Under the pieces are notes generated by a model. That model worked only from the letters and a program-made list of their open reading frames with translations. It did no database searches and was not told the DNA's origin. Positions 8,393 to 17,538 of a DNA stretch of 35,032 nucleotides are shown here, piece by piece. A program made the position numbers and the translations under genes. The DNA comes from Candidatus Tayloriibacteriota bacterium (GTDB lineage: Bacteria > Patescibacteriota > Minisyncoccia > Phycocordibacterales > UBA6065), in contig JACRJQ010000008.1 in assembly GCA_016215405.1 (NCBI GenBank), forward strand, positions 89,866 to 124,897, written 5' to 3'. The first letter of the stretch is position 1; every line of letters starts with the position of its first letter.

Positions 8393-10312
8393 CTATTCCT
8401 GCACCGCCTCGTCTCCCGCCTTGTAGAAGAGGTCCGAGGACGTCCTCGTCGAGAGGGATTGGGCCGAATTCCTCAGGGTCGCTCCGGTGAAGGTATCGAG
8501 GCCGACGATCGAAGCCTGACTTACGATCTCCGGCGCCGAGCCTACCTGATTCGCAGAAGGCTTAAAGGATACCTGGAAGGCGACCTGCTTCGCGCCGGAG
8601 CCTACGGAGGCGTTCCGCGGCACGGACCCGACGTTCCATGTGACGATGCCTCCCGTGGGATTGTAGCTTATGTTCGCGTCGGCAGGGCTCGTGACTCCCG
8701 TCCATGAGACGTACGGAGGAAGGGCCGCCTCCACCCGTGCGCCCGTAATGCTATTCGAAGTGTTCGTGACTGTCCATACCACGGTATAGGTCGTCGGCTG
8801 GTCGACGCGAGGGGGCACGGGACCGCTATTCGATATAGGCCCCTGCGAGCGGAGGACGCGAGCCGAGAGCGAGAGGTTAGAGACGAGCTTTACGGAACGG
8901 CCCGACGCGGCGAGAACCTCCTGCGGAGCGCCGCTCTCGTCGACTCGGCCCCCCTGGGCGGACGCGGATACGGAGATGAGGGGGTTTATAGCCGATTCGC
9001 CAGGAATCGACGAGACGGAAGAGAACGAGAACGTCACGCGTCCGCTCTCGCCCGGAGCGAGGGAGTCGAGGCCCGCGGTCCTGCCCGCCTCCCAAACGAT
9101 CGCGTTAGAGAGCGAATCGTAATAGCCGCCGTTCTCGACGGAGACAGACCCCTTGTCGAGGACGTTTCCAGAAAGCTTCGCCTCGATGCGGGCGCCGCTT
9201 ATCCTCCCTTGGCTGTTGTTCTGCCAAAGGATGTCCGCGCGCACTACCTTGCCCGGCTCGGCGGCGAGGTCTGCCCTTTCGCCGTTGAGAGCGACGTCGA
9301 GGGCGAGGAACGGCCTCTCTATGGCGAAGGAATGGTCGCGGCTGATGATAGTCGTCGCTATCTCGCGTTCGTTAGACTGGCTCTGGATGCCGACATTCGC
9401 GCGCACCACCTTCTCTTCCCCGTCTTGGCCTTCGAGGGAATACCTTATTGCGAAGCTTTTCTTCGCTCCCGGCGCGAGGTCGCCGATGCGCCATATATTG
9501 TTGCCGTAAGACGGCTGCGGAGTCGCGGACACGACCGAAAACCCGAACGGATATTCGAGCGACAGGAGAAGGTCTTTGACGGGCGAAGGGGTGTTCGAAG
9601 ATACGGTGACCACCATGTCGGAAGACTGGCCGCCGAGGACCTTCGAGAGGGCGTCTATGGCGACGAGGACAGGAGAGGACGAGACCGCGACGCGATAGGA
9701 TTTTTCCTTGAAGAATATGGCGTTCGATCCCGCGGTGCGATATTCGGCGCTGAATTTTATCTCTCGTCCCGTTCCCTCGGGACCGAACATGATCGAGCGA
9801 AGAGTCTTTTGCGCGATCGAGTTAGAGCCGATATCGCCGAGGGGAAACCTCACCTTGCCGAGGTCCCTCTCGGGGTATTCGGGATCTTTCGTGCCCTCAG
9901 GGTATTCCGCGACGAGCTCGACGAGCTCGATCCCGGTCGTATTCCTGTTCACCACGGAAACATTGAGGGCCAGGACGTCGCCGCCCGCGACCGAGGAAGG
10001 GCCTTCTATGAGGATGTCCACGTTCTGGACCGAAACGAAATTCTTACCTCCGAAGAGCGTATATCCCCCTATCGCCGCGGCGACGAGGAAGAAACCGAAC
10101 GCGGCTACGAAAAGGTAGCTGTAAGCCTTCCGTATCTTCTTCATCGATCCCTTGACCTCTTCAGGTCGGGGCTCTTCCCCTTTCCACTCTTCGGGCACGC
10201 TCTCATCCCTGGCATGCAGGTCGTGCCGAGGCGATTCTGGAAACCGATCGTCCCGCGAATAGAGGCTCTTTTGAACTCGCTCGAGCGGGCTTTTCTTATC
10301 GGATTGGAACAT
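8393..10312 (-). CDS. Large membrane-anchored extracellular protein with DUF11-like repeats
   Basis: One N-terminal TM segment (YLFVAAFGFFLVAAAIGGYTLFGG) followed by repeated TYTVVWTVTNTSNSITGARVEAALP-type beta modules. Confidence 0.7.
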   Translation of the reverse strand: MFQSDKKSPLERVQKSLYSRDDRFPESPRHDLHARDESVPEEWKGEEPRPEEVKGSMKKIRKAYSYLFVAAFGFFLVAAAIGGYTLFGGKNFVSVQNVDILIEGPSSVAGGDVLALNVSVVNRNTTGIELVELVAEYPEGTKDPEYPERDLGKVRFPLGDIGSNSIAQKTLRSIMFGPEGTGREIKFSAEYRTAGSNAIFFKEKSYRVAVSSSPVLVAIDALSKVLGGQSSDMVVTVSSNTPSPVKDLLLSLEYPFGFSVVSATPQPSYGNNIWRIGDLAPGAKKSFAIRYSLEGQDGEEKVVRANVGIQSQSNEREIATTIISRDHSFAIERPFLALDVALNGERADLAAEPGKVVRADILWQNNSQGRISGARIEAKLSGNVLDKGSVSVENGGYYDSLSNAIVWEAGRTAGLDSLAPGESGRVTFSFSSVSSIPGESAINPLISVSASAQGGRVDESGAPQEVLAASGRSVKLVSNLSLSARVLRSQGPISNSGPVPPRVDQPTTYTVVWTVTNTSNSITGARVEAALPPYVSWTGVTSPADANISYNPTGGIVTWNVGSVPRNASVGSGAKQVAFQVSFKPSANQVGSAPEIVSQASIVGLDTFTGATLRNSAQSLSTRTSSDLFYKAGDEAVQE

Positions 10313-10318
10313 GAGAGG

Positions 10319-10324
10319 ATTATA
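10319..10324 (-). promoter_or_regulatory. -10-like TATAAT, 6 nt upstream of ATG at 10312
   Basis: TATAAT-CCTCTC-ATG on the minus strand. Confidence 0.65.
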
Positions 10325-10329
10325 GCATT

Positions 10330-10818
10330 TTATAGCTGCGTCTCTTTGAGAGCCTTGTTTATGGCCATGATCCTCTCCCTCTCGCTTTTGCCTTGGAGCG
10401 AGGACAGGTCGAGATAGCCGAGAGCGGAGAGGACGGCGGAGAGGGCGCCGAGCTCTTCCCCGTTCTCGCCAAGGAGGACGCCTAGAGACGAGAAGAGGCT
10501 GTCGTTACGCTCCTCTCCCTGGACGAGCCTCTTTACGAGCGAAAGCACTCGGGCGCGCGCCGCCTCTCCCCCCTTAGGAAGCTCCTCTCTCTGGGCGCCG
10601 GTGAGCCTCCAGAACTCTCTGCCTCTCACGAGAGAGAGGGTGACGAAGGAAAAATCGTCGAGATTATAGCGGAGCTTCGAATCGAGCTTGCGCACTCCCT
10701 GAGCCCTCGCCGTGACGAGGCCGAAGTCTTCCGTGTATATCGAATAGGATTTCGAAGCCTCGCCCGAAGGAGAGCTTGCAAGTATCCACCCTCTGGTCGT
10801 ATAGACGGCATATGACAT
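10330..10818 (-). CDS. recO: DNA repair protein RecO, short form
   Basis: N-terminal OB-fold-like sequence (ARAQGVRKLDSKLRYNLDDFSFVTLSLVRGREFWRLTGA); only 162 aa. Confidence 0.7.
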   Translation of the reverse strand: MSYAVYTTRGWILASSPSGEASKSYSIYTEDFGLVTARAQGVRKLDSKLRYNLDDFSFVTLSLVRGREFWRLTGAQREELPKGGEAARARVLSLVKRLVQGEERNDSLFSSLGVLLGENGEELGALSAVLSALGYLDLSSLQGKSERERIMAINKALKETQL

Positions 10819-10824
10819 GGATAA

Positions 10825-10830
10825 ATTGTA
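10825..10830 (-). promoter_or_regulatory. -10-like TACAAT, 6 nt upstream of ATG at 10818
   Basis: TACAAT-TTATCC-ATG on the minus strand. Confidence 0.55.
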
Positions 10831-10943
10831 CCAAGAATATCGCTTGCTTCGGCCGAGGCTTTGGGGTAGAACGGTCCTAAAGGCCGGCTCTTTGCAATCG
10901 GCATCGACCGGAGGCTTTCGAAGGAAATCTACCCCATCCAGCT

Positions 10944-11546
10944 ATGAACCAACTCCTACTTCTCATGTCAGGACCCTCGGGAGCGGGCAAAGGCACCCTT
11001 TCTCCCCTCTTGTGCGCCGCGAGAGGCTTCCCGCTATCCGTATCGGCAACGACTCGGCCGCCAAGGCAAGGAGAGGTCGATGGCAAGCATTACCACTTCC
11101 TCTCGCCTAAGCGCTTCGAGGAGATCGTCGCGAGCCAGGGATTCTTGGAATGGGCAATAGTCCACGGCAAGCATTCCTATGGGACGCTCCGCGGCGAGAC
11201 CCTCGCTTCCCTACGAAAGCACGGAAAGCTCCTCGTCGAAGCTGACATCCAGGGGCACCGACAGATCCGACGCTCGAAAGAGCCCCAGATCGAGGTCGCT
11301 CTCAAGAGCGTCTTCATCGCTCCAGGGAGCATGGACGAGCTGCGCGAGCGCATCCTCAATCGGCAGCCGGATATGCCCGCAGACGAGCTCTCTCGGCGGC
11401 TCTCTTCGGCGGAAGCCGAGATGGCCGCGAGGTTCGAATACGACCACGTGGTCGTAAACCGCAAAGGAAGGCTCGACAAGGCCCTCTGCGAGCTCTGCAG
11501 CATAACCGACCTCTGGCTCTCGGGCTGCGCCGTATCCACGGCATGA
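10944..11546 (+). CDS. gmk: Guanylate kinase
   Basis: LMSGPSGAGKGTL P-loop, SATTRPPRQGEVDGKHYHFLS, FLEWAIVHGKHSYGT. Confidence 0.93.
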   Translation: MNQLLLLMSGPSGAGKGTLSPLLCAARGFPLSVSATTRPPRQGEVDGKHYHFLSPKRFEEIVASQGFLEWAIVHGKHSYGTLRGETLASLRKHGKLLVEADIQGHRQIRRSKEPQIEVALKSVFIAPGSMDELRERILNRQPDMPADELSRRLSSAEAEMAARFEYDHVVVNRKGRLDKALCELCSITDLWLSGCAVSTA

Positions 11547-11610
11547 GCCACACGATGGCTAAAAACGCGAAACGCCCCAGGTGCATCCTGCGGCGTTTTT
11601 CTTTTATCGG

Positions 11611-14600
11611 CTATCTCTTGAATCCTATCCTGAACCTATATTCCTCTATGGCAAGCTCCTCTTTCTGAGGAAGGCTTCCGTGCTCGACCCCTGTGACGAG
11701 AGTCACGCGACGGATGTCTTGGATGAACCCTCGGACGAGCTCCTTGCCCTTCTCGTCGGAATCGAGGATAAGCGACACCTTGTCGCCTACAGTGAGGCCC
11801 TCAGACTTGCGAAGGTCTTGGATCGCGCGGATAAGGTCTCGAGCGACGCCTTCCCTCTTGAGCTCGGGCGTGACGATCGTGTCGAGCTCGACGCCCTTCG
11901 CGTCTGCTCCGGCGCCGGTTATGAGAAGCACCTCTTTGACGTTCGTCTCGTCTTTGAGGATCTCTCTTAGCTCGTCCCAATAGTCGGGCTCCGTGCCGTC
12001 GTGCTTTATGGTGAGTCGCGAGAGAGGCTGCCTCACCGGTATCTTGTTCGAAGAGCGCTGCATATGGGCCATAGAGGCGAACGACCTGGCGAGAGACATG
12101 GCGGCGAGAGCGCGCTCGTCGGGATTTCCCGCCTCGGGCCAGTCGCATAGATGGACGCTCTCAGGTCCGACTGCGGGCTTTACCTTCTGGTAGAGGTCTT
12201 CGGCATAGAAAGGAGCGAATGGCGCGATGAGCTTCGATATCGCGAGGAGGACGAAGCGGGTCGTGTCGAGGGCCGCCTTCTTGTCGAGGGCGTCGTCTGA
12301 CTTGAACCTGTCGCGCGAGCGCCTCAGGTACCATGTCGAGAAATCGTCCACGAACTCGCGGATCGCGCGGGTGGGCTCGAGGAGCTTGTAGCTGTCGAGC
12401 TTCGACGTCGAGAGGTTCACGAGCTCGAAGAGGCGGGCCAGTATCCACTTATCGAGCACGTTTCGGGAGTCGCCCTTAGGCGCGGCGCTCTCGCCTTTTT
12501 CCGCATATATCTCGTAGAACGTATAGACGTTCGAGAGCATATTGAAGAGCCTCTTTACGATCTCGTCTACGGTCTTCTCGTCGAAGTTCTTCGAATCGCC
12601 GGGCTGGTTCACCGAATACATCCAGAAGCGCAGGGCGTCCGCGCCGTATTTTTCGATCATGTCCCACGGGTTCACCACGTTGCCTACCGACTTCGACATC
12701 TTCTTGCCGTCCTTATCGAGGATATGGCCGAGGCATATGACGTTCTTGTACGCCTTGCCCTTACCGAGCAAGCCTCCGATGGCATGGAGCGTATAGAACC
12801 ATCCGCGCGTCTGGTCGATCGCTTCGGATATGAAATCAGCCGGATACGGAAGCTTCTTTTTGCCCCAGAATCCCTTGAACTTCTCGTCGAACGGGAAATG
12901 GTCCTGAGCGAACGGCATGGCTCCAGAATCGAACCAGACGTCCATCACCTCCTTTATGCGGCGAAGCTCTTTGCCCGAATCCGAGATAAGCACGATATCG
13001 TCGATGTACGGCTTGTGGAGATCGAGAGCGAACTCCTCGTCGTGCGGCAAAGGCACATAGTCGAAAGCGTGCATCTCGGCGGTCTTTTGGAAATGCCGGC
13101 GAGAATCGTGGAAGAGCCTGTTTATAGAAGGGTCCGCCTCGATGCCGTTATAGAGGGTATTGAGCACGGCGCCATGGCTCACGATGAGGACGTTCTTTCC
13201 TTCGTAGGCTCTCTCTATATGGGCAAGGGCTTCGAACGCGCGCTTCTTCACCTGAGCGGGGTTCTCGGCGCCAGAGAACTTGACTCCGCGACGGACGAGA
13301 GTCTCGGTCTCTTTCCAGAGCTTTCCCTCCCTCTCCTCTCCAACGTTATATTCTCGGAGGCGCTTGTCGTAGACGATCTCGTTCGAATCGATGCCGACCA
13401 TCTCGGCTATTATCCGCGCGGTCTCCTTGGTGCGCAGGAAGTCCGAGGCGACGATGACGTCGACCCCCCATTCGCGGAGCTCTTTGACGCGCTTCATGAC
13501 CTGTTCGCGCCCGTTCTTGGTGAGATGGTACTTGTCGAGCTCGCGGAAATTCGATATGCCCATCACGTTCGATTCCGACTCGCCGTGGCGCAAGAGCATA
13601 TAGCGGTTGCGCGCTTTCTTCGCGCGCTTCTTAAGGGTCGCGACCGAATCGACGACCATGGTCTCCGAGCCGTCCTCGCTCTGCCAGATAGGCAAAGGCG
13701 TGCCCCAGTACCTCTCGCGGGATATCGCCCAATCCTTTAGGTCGCGGAGCCATTCGCCGAATCGGCCGTCCTTTATGTGCGAAGGCTCCCAGTTTATCCC
13801 CTCGTTCTCCTTTATGAGGGAATCGCGGACCTCGGACATCCTTATATACCAGGAATCGCGCGCGAAATAGATGAGGGGCGTCTTGCACCTCCAGCAATGC
13901 GGATAGGTATGCTCGTGCTTCTCTTTCTTGAAAAGGAGGCCCTTGCGCGCGAGGTCTTTTACGATCTCGACCGCGGTCTCCTCGTCCTTCACGAACCTTC
14001 CCTCCAAGAACTCTGTGCCTTCTATGAAATGACCGGAGTCGTTCACGAGATGGCGCTTCGGAAGGCCCGCCTTCGTCCCGAGCGCGAAGTCGTCCGCTCC
14101 ATACATGGGCGCTATATGGACGATGCCAGTTCCGTCGGTCGTAGTCACGAAATCGGCCGCATAGACCTTAAACGCGTTACCGGCTTTCTTGGCTTCGCCT
14201 CTCGAGAGGCCGTCGCGAAGATACGTATAGAGCGGCTCGTAGGAAGATCCGACGAGCTCCTTCCCCTTTATCACCGAATCGAGGGAGTGCTCTTTGCCCG
14301 CGAACACCGTCGCGACCCTCTCTTGCGCGAGGATGTACGTCTTTCCCTCGCACGAGACTCGGGCATAGGCGATATCCTCTCCGACGGCGAGCGCCACATT
14401 CCCAGGAAGGGTCCACGGCGTCGTCGTCCACGCGAGAAAATATTCCTCCTTCTCGCCTATCGCCTTGAAAGCGACATAGACGGAAAGCTCCTTTATATCC
14501 GCATAGCCTTGGGCGAGCTCATGAGAAGAGAGCGCGGTCCCGCATCGAGGGCACCACGGCACCACGCGATAGTCTTTATAGAAGAGGCCCTTTTCGTGTA

Positions 14601-15102
14601 TCTTTCCCATTATCCACCAGAGCGACTCTATGTATGAGCTCTCATAGGTGACATACGGGCTCTCCTGGTCGACCCAATAGCCGATGCGGTCGGTGAATCT
14701 GCCCCACTCGTCCATATATTTCCAAACGCTCTCGCGGCACTCCTTGTTGAACTTGCCGACGCCGTACGCCTCGATCTCCTTTTTCGATTTAAAGCCGTGA
14801 GCTTTCTCTACCTCGAGCTCTACGGGAAGGCCGTGGGTGTCCCACCCTCCTTTCCTGCGCACGCGAAACCCCCGCATGGTCTTGTAGCGCGGGATGGCGT
14901 CTTTGAACGCGCGTGCCTCTACGTGATGTATGCCGGGACGGCCGTTCGCGGTCGGGGGCCCTTCGTAGAACACGAATTCTCCCTTCGGGGCGGGCTTTTC
15001 GAGGGTCTTTTTAAAGATATCTCTCTCTTTCCAGAACCCGAGGATCCTCTCTTCGGACTGGGCGAGCTTCGATTTCGGCTTGGTCTCTTGGGAATCTGCC
15101 AT
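11611..15102 (-). CDS. ileS: Isoleucyl-tRNA synthetase with an inserted histidine-phosphatase domain
   Basis: GPPTANGRPGIHHVEAR, GWDTHGLPVE, WTTTPWTLPGNVALAV editing motif, DVWFDSG, KMSKSVGNVV; insert spans about 13050-13612. ATG start at 15102 preferred over the TTG start at 15123. Confidence 0.95.
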   Translation of the reverse strand: MADSQETKPKSKLAQSEERILGFWKERDIFKKTLEKPAPKGEFVFYEGPPTANGRPGIHHVEARAFKDAIPRYKTMRGFRVRRKGGWDTHGLPVELEVEKAHGFKSKKEIEAYGVGKFNKECRESVWKYMDEWGRFTDRIGYWVDQESPYVTYESSYIESLWWIMGKIHEKGLFYKDYRVVPWCPRCGTALSSHELAQGYADIKELSVYVAFKAIGEKEEYFLAWTTTPWTLPGNVALAVGEDIAYARVSCEGKTYILAQERVATVFAGKEHSLDSVIKGKELVGSSYEPLYTYLRDGLSRGEAKKAGNAFKVYAADFVTTTDGTGIVHIAPMYGADDFALGTKAGLPKRHLVNDSGHFIEGTEFLEGRFVKDEETAVEIVKDLARKGLLFKKEKHEHTYPHCWRCKTPLIYFARDSWYIRMSEVRDSLIKENEGINWEPSHIKDGRFGEWLRDLKDWAISRERYWGTPLPIWQSEDGSETMVVDSVATLKKRAKKARNRYMLLRHGESESNVMGISNFRELDKYHLTKNGREQVMKRVKELREWGVDVIVASDFLRTKETARIIAEMVGIDSNEIVYDKRLREYNVGEEREGKLWKETETLVRRGVKFSGAENPAQVKKRAFEALAHIERAYEGKNVLIVSHGAVLNTLYNGIEADPSINRLFHDSRRHFQKTAEMHAFDYVPLPHDEEFALDLHKPYIDDIVLISDSGKELRRIKEVMDVWFDSGAMPFAQDHFPFDEKFKGFWGKKKLPYPADFISEAIDQTRGWFYTLHAIGGLLGKGKAYKNVICLGHILDKDGKKMSKSVGNVVNPWDMIEKYGADALRFWMYSVNQPGDSKNFDEKTVDEIVKRLFNMLSNVYTFYEIYAEKGESAAPKGDSRNVLDKWILARLFELVNLSTSKLDSYKLLEPTRAIREFVDDFSTWYLRRSRDRFKSDDALDKKAALDTTRFVLLAISKLIAPFAPFYAEDLYQKVKPAVGPESVHLCDWPEAGNPDERALAAMSLARSFASMAHMQRSSNKIPVRQPLSRLTIKHDGTEPDYWDELREILKDETNVKEVLLITGAGADAKGVELDTIVTPELKREGVARDLIRAIQDLRKSEGLTVGDKVSLILDSDEKGKELVRGFIQDIRRVTLVTGVEHGSLPQKEELAIEEYRFRIGFKR

Positions 15103-15148
15103 ATGTAAGGTGTAGAGTAGCAATTTTGGCCTCTTTTATCAAAACGAA

Positions 15149-15171
15149 GGGCCGCGCTCTGTGCGCGGCCC
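15149..15171. terminator. Hairpin GGGCCGCGC-tctgt-GCGCGGCCC
   Basis: 9-bp GC stem between the hypothetical CDS and ileS. Confidence 0.6.
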
Positions 15172-15175
15172 GGTC

Positions 15176-15682
15176 TTATTTCATGAAAAGGACGATGTCC
15201 CCGGCGGCGAGTATCCGCGGCGAATCCGGAAGGACCTGCGCCGTGAAGTGGTCTCTCTCCCACTCGAACGCGACCATGGTCGGATAGTCGTCTCCGAAGA
15301 AGAGCCCTGTGTTCATGCACACGAGCCTCCCTTTTCGCGCCTCCTGCGGGTAGCTTCCGACGAAAGCGACGCATTCGTCCCGGTTAGCGGGACGCGAATG
15401 GCCGAGAGGGCCTCGCAAAGGGTTGAGGAACCTGTGAACGGAGACCTCTTCCTTCGCGCGCTCTATGCAGAACGCGGCGAGAGTCGCGATCGGGAACTTC
15501 GACTCCCTCTCCGAGAACACCCTCGCTTCGCCGCTTATGTTGGCGAACTGAGCCCGAACCGAGAGGAGAGAAGAGGAATTGTAAGAAAGCATAAAGCGCT
15601 GAGGATTGAACCGTCCGGTCCTCCGCGCGACATACATCGCTTCGCCTACGCTTACGATACGTGAATTTGTCATAAAGAGCAT
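15176..15682 (-). CDS. Hypothetical protein (MLFMTNSRIVSVGEAMYVARRTGRFNPQRFML...)
   Basis: Open frame between ileS and argS; the ORF's upstream extension to 15808 overlaps argS and its terminator, so a start near 15682 or 15673 is preferred. Confidence 0.6.
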   Translation of the reverse strand: MLFMTNSRIVSVGEAMYVARRTGRFNPQRFMLSYNSSSLLSVRAQFANISGEARVFSERESKFPIATLAAFCIERAKEEVSVHRFLNPLRGPLGHSRPANRDECVAFVGSYPQEARKGRLVCMNTGLFFGDDYPTMVAFEWERDHFTAQVLPDSPRILAAGDIVLFMK

Positions 15683-15707
15683 CAGGGTTGATTCTGCCTT
15701 TTCGCCG

Positions 15708-15752
15708 GGGAAAGTCAAAGGCCCGCGCGAAGCGCGGGCCTTTGACTTTCCC
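15708..15752. terminator. 21-bp perfect hairpin directly after the argS stop
   Basis: GGGAAAGTCAAAGGCCCGCGC-gaa-GCGCGGGCCTTTGACTTTCCC. Confidence 0.85.
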
Positions 15753-17471
15753 TTACATCCTCTCGGGAACCTTCGCGCCGAGGAGGCGCAACCCGTTCTC
15801 GAGCACAATCCGGACCGCAGCGGTGACCGCGACCTTCTGGGGAGAGCCGGGGTCAGCGGCGTTCACGATCTGGGTGTTCGCGTACCACGCGTTGAACATC
15901 GACGAGAGCTCTATGAGATATGTCGCGACGTGGTGCGGCGCCTTTTCCGTCGCCGCGCGGGATACGGTCTCCGGGAACCGCGCGAGATGCCTTTCGATAG
16001 CGCTCTCTCCTGCGCTTTCGCCAACCTTTCCCTTCACCCTCTCTTTCTTCGCCTTCTCGAGGATCGACTTAGCGCGAACGGCGGTATAGAGGAGATACGG
16101 CCCGGAATCGCCTTCGAAGGAGATCGATTTCTCGAAGTCATAGATTATATCCGACGACGTGACCTGCTTGAGTATCGAGTATTTTATGGCCGCGACGGCG
16201 ACAAGAGACGCTACCTCCGCCTTTCTCTTCTCGTCCATGTCCCTGTCCTTGAGCCTCTCTGCGACCATCGCTTCGACGTCTCGTACGAGGGACTCCCCCG
16301 TTATGACGTTCCCTTTTCGCGACGACATCTTCCCGGATGCGAAACGAAGCATGCCGTGAGAGACGTGCTCGGTCGCTTTCGCTGCTTCAGGCTCGATCTG
16401 CTCGAGAGCCTTGAGCACCACCCTAAAGAAATCGGACTGCTCGTTCGCTGTTATGACGATCGACCGGTCGGCCCTCACTTTCTTCCACTTCTTCGTGTTG
16501 AGCCCGAGCTCCTTCGCCTCATATGTCGGCACCCCCATGGAATTCACGAATACGCGGGTATGGAGCTTCGGATCGAACCTCTCTCCCTTAAAGACTATGG
16601 CCCCTTCCGACCTCTCGAATATGCCCTTCTTGAGATACTCTTCGACGAGCGCCACGCCGTCATGGACCACCTCGCTTTCGAGCACGTAATAGTCGAACTT
16701 CGTCCCCAGCTTCTTGTATATCTCCTCGAAATGGGCGAGGCTCCATTTGCGACCGACCTTATAGAGCTTCATGAGCTTGCGGTCCCTTCCTTCGAATATC
16801 GATTTGTTGAGCTGGTCGATCTCAGGCTTCGCGGCGGGATCGTCTTCGTACGCATTCGAGCCTTCGACGTAGCAATCGCCTAGGAAGGCGGTCCTCTCAG
16901 AGAGCGGCGCTCGCTTCGACGGCATCCTCTCGATGTTCCTCTGTATGCTCCAGAGGGCTTTCGCGACATGAAGGCCGACGTCGCCCTGATAGCACATGCG
17001 GCGGACCTTGGCGCCTTGGGATGCGACGAGGCGAGCGATCGCCTCTCCTATGGCGTTCGACATGAGATGGCCGATATGGAATACCTTGAACGGATTAGGG
17101 TCCGTATACTCGACGAGGATCTTTCGTCCGCGCCATTCGTTCGACGAGCCGTAGAGCTCTTTGCGCTTGAGGATCGTCTCGAGCTCGGCCGCGTAGAAGT
17201 CCTTCGAGAGATGGAAATTCACGAAGCCTGCCCCTGCGACCTCGACCTTCTCTACGAAGCCTATGTTCTGACGGGCAAGCTCTGCGGCGATCTTGCCTGC
17301 GAGCTCGCGAGGGTTCGCCTTCGCCGACTTTGCGAGCGAGAGCGCGACATTCGTCGCGAAATCGCCAAAAGAAGGGTCGGCTGGGTGCTCGAGCACTATC
17401 TCGGACGCCGAAAGGCCGAGCGCCTTAAGAGCCTGTTCTATAGCCTTTTTTAGCTTGGTTTGAATATCCAT
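15753..17471 (-). CDS. argS: Arginyl-tRNA synthetase
   Basis: VEYTDPNPFKVFHIGHLMSNAIGEAIARL, GDVGLHVAK, SSRKGNVITGE. Confidence 0.95.
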   Translation of the reverse strand: MDIQTKLKKAIEQALKALGLSASEIVLEHPADPSFGDFATNVALSLAKSAKANPRELAGKIAAELARQNIGFVEKVEVAGAGFVNFHLSKDFYAAELETILKRKELYGSSNEWRGRKILVEYTDPNPFKVFHIGHLMSNAIGEAIARLVASQGAKVRRMCYQGDVGLHVAKALWSIQRNIERMPSKRAPLSERTAFLGDCYVEGSNAYEDDPAAKPEIDQLNKSIFEGRDRKLMKLYKVGRKWSLAHFEEIYKKLGTKFDYYVLESEVVHDGVALVEEYLKKGIFERSEGAIVFKGERFDPKLHTRVFVNSMGVPTYEAKELGLNTKKWKKVRADRSIVITANEQSDFFRVVLKALEQIEPEAAKATEHVSHGMLRFASGKMSSRKGNVITGESLVRDVEAMVAERLKDRDMDEKRKAEVASLVAVAAIKYSILKQVTSSDIIYDFEKSISFEGDSGPYLLYTAVRAKSILEKAKKERVKGKVGESAGESAIERHLARFPETVSRAATEKAPHHVATYLIELSSMFNAWYANTQIVNAADPGSPQKVAVTAAVRIVLENGLRLLGAKVPERM

Positions 17472-17538
17472 ATTCTCTTAGGACGGCTCGAAGTAAAGCT
17501 GCTTTCATTCTAGCAACAATCCCGATATTTATATACTT

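Noticed and set aside
9209-10417. 402-aa plus-strand ORF
   Set aside because: Antisense to the DUF11-like gene; composition is typical of a shadow frame.
13050-13612. Separate phosphoglycerate mutase gene accidentally joined to ileS by an assembly error
   Set aside because: The reading frame is continuous, no internal stop occurs, and the insertion falls cleanly between conserved IleRS blocks that resume in frame; read-level confirmation is still advisable.
12724-14637. 338-aa and 286-aa plus-strand ORFs
   Set aside because: Antisense to ileS; no recognisable motifs.
15606-16883. 425-aa plus-strand ORF
   Set aside because: Antisense to argS and spans its terminator hairpin.
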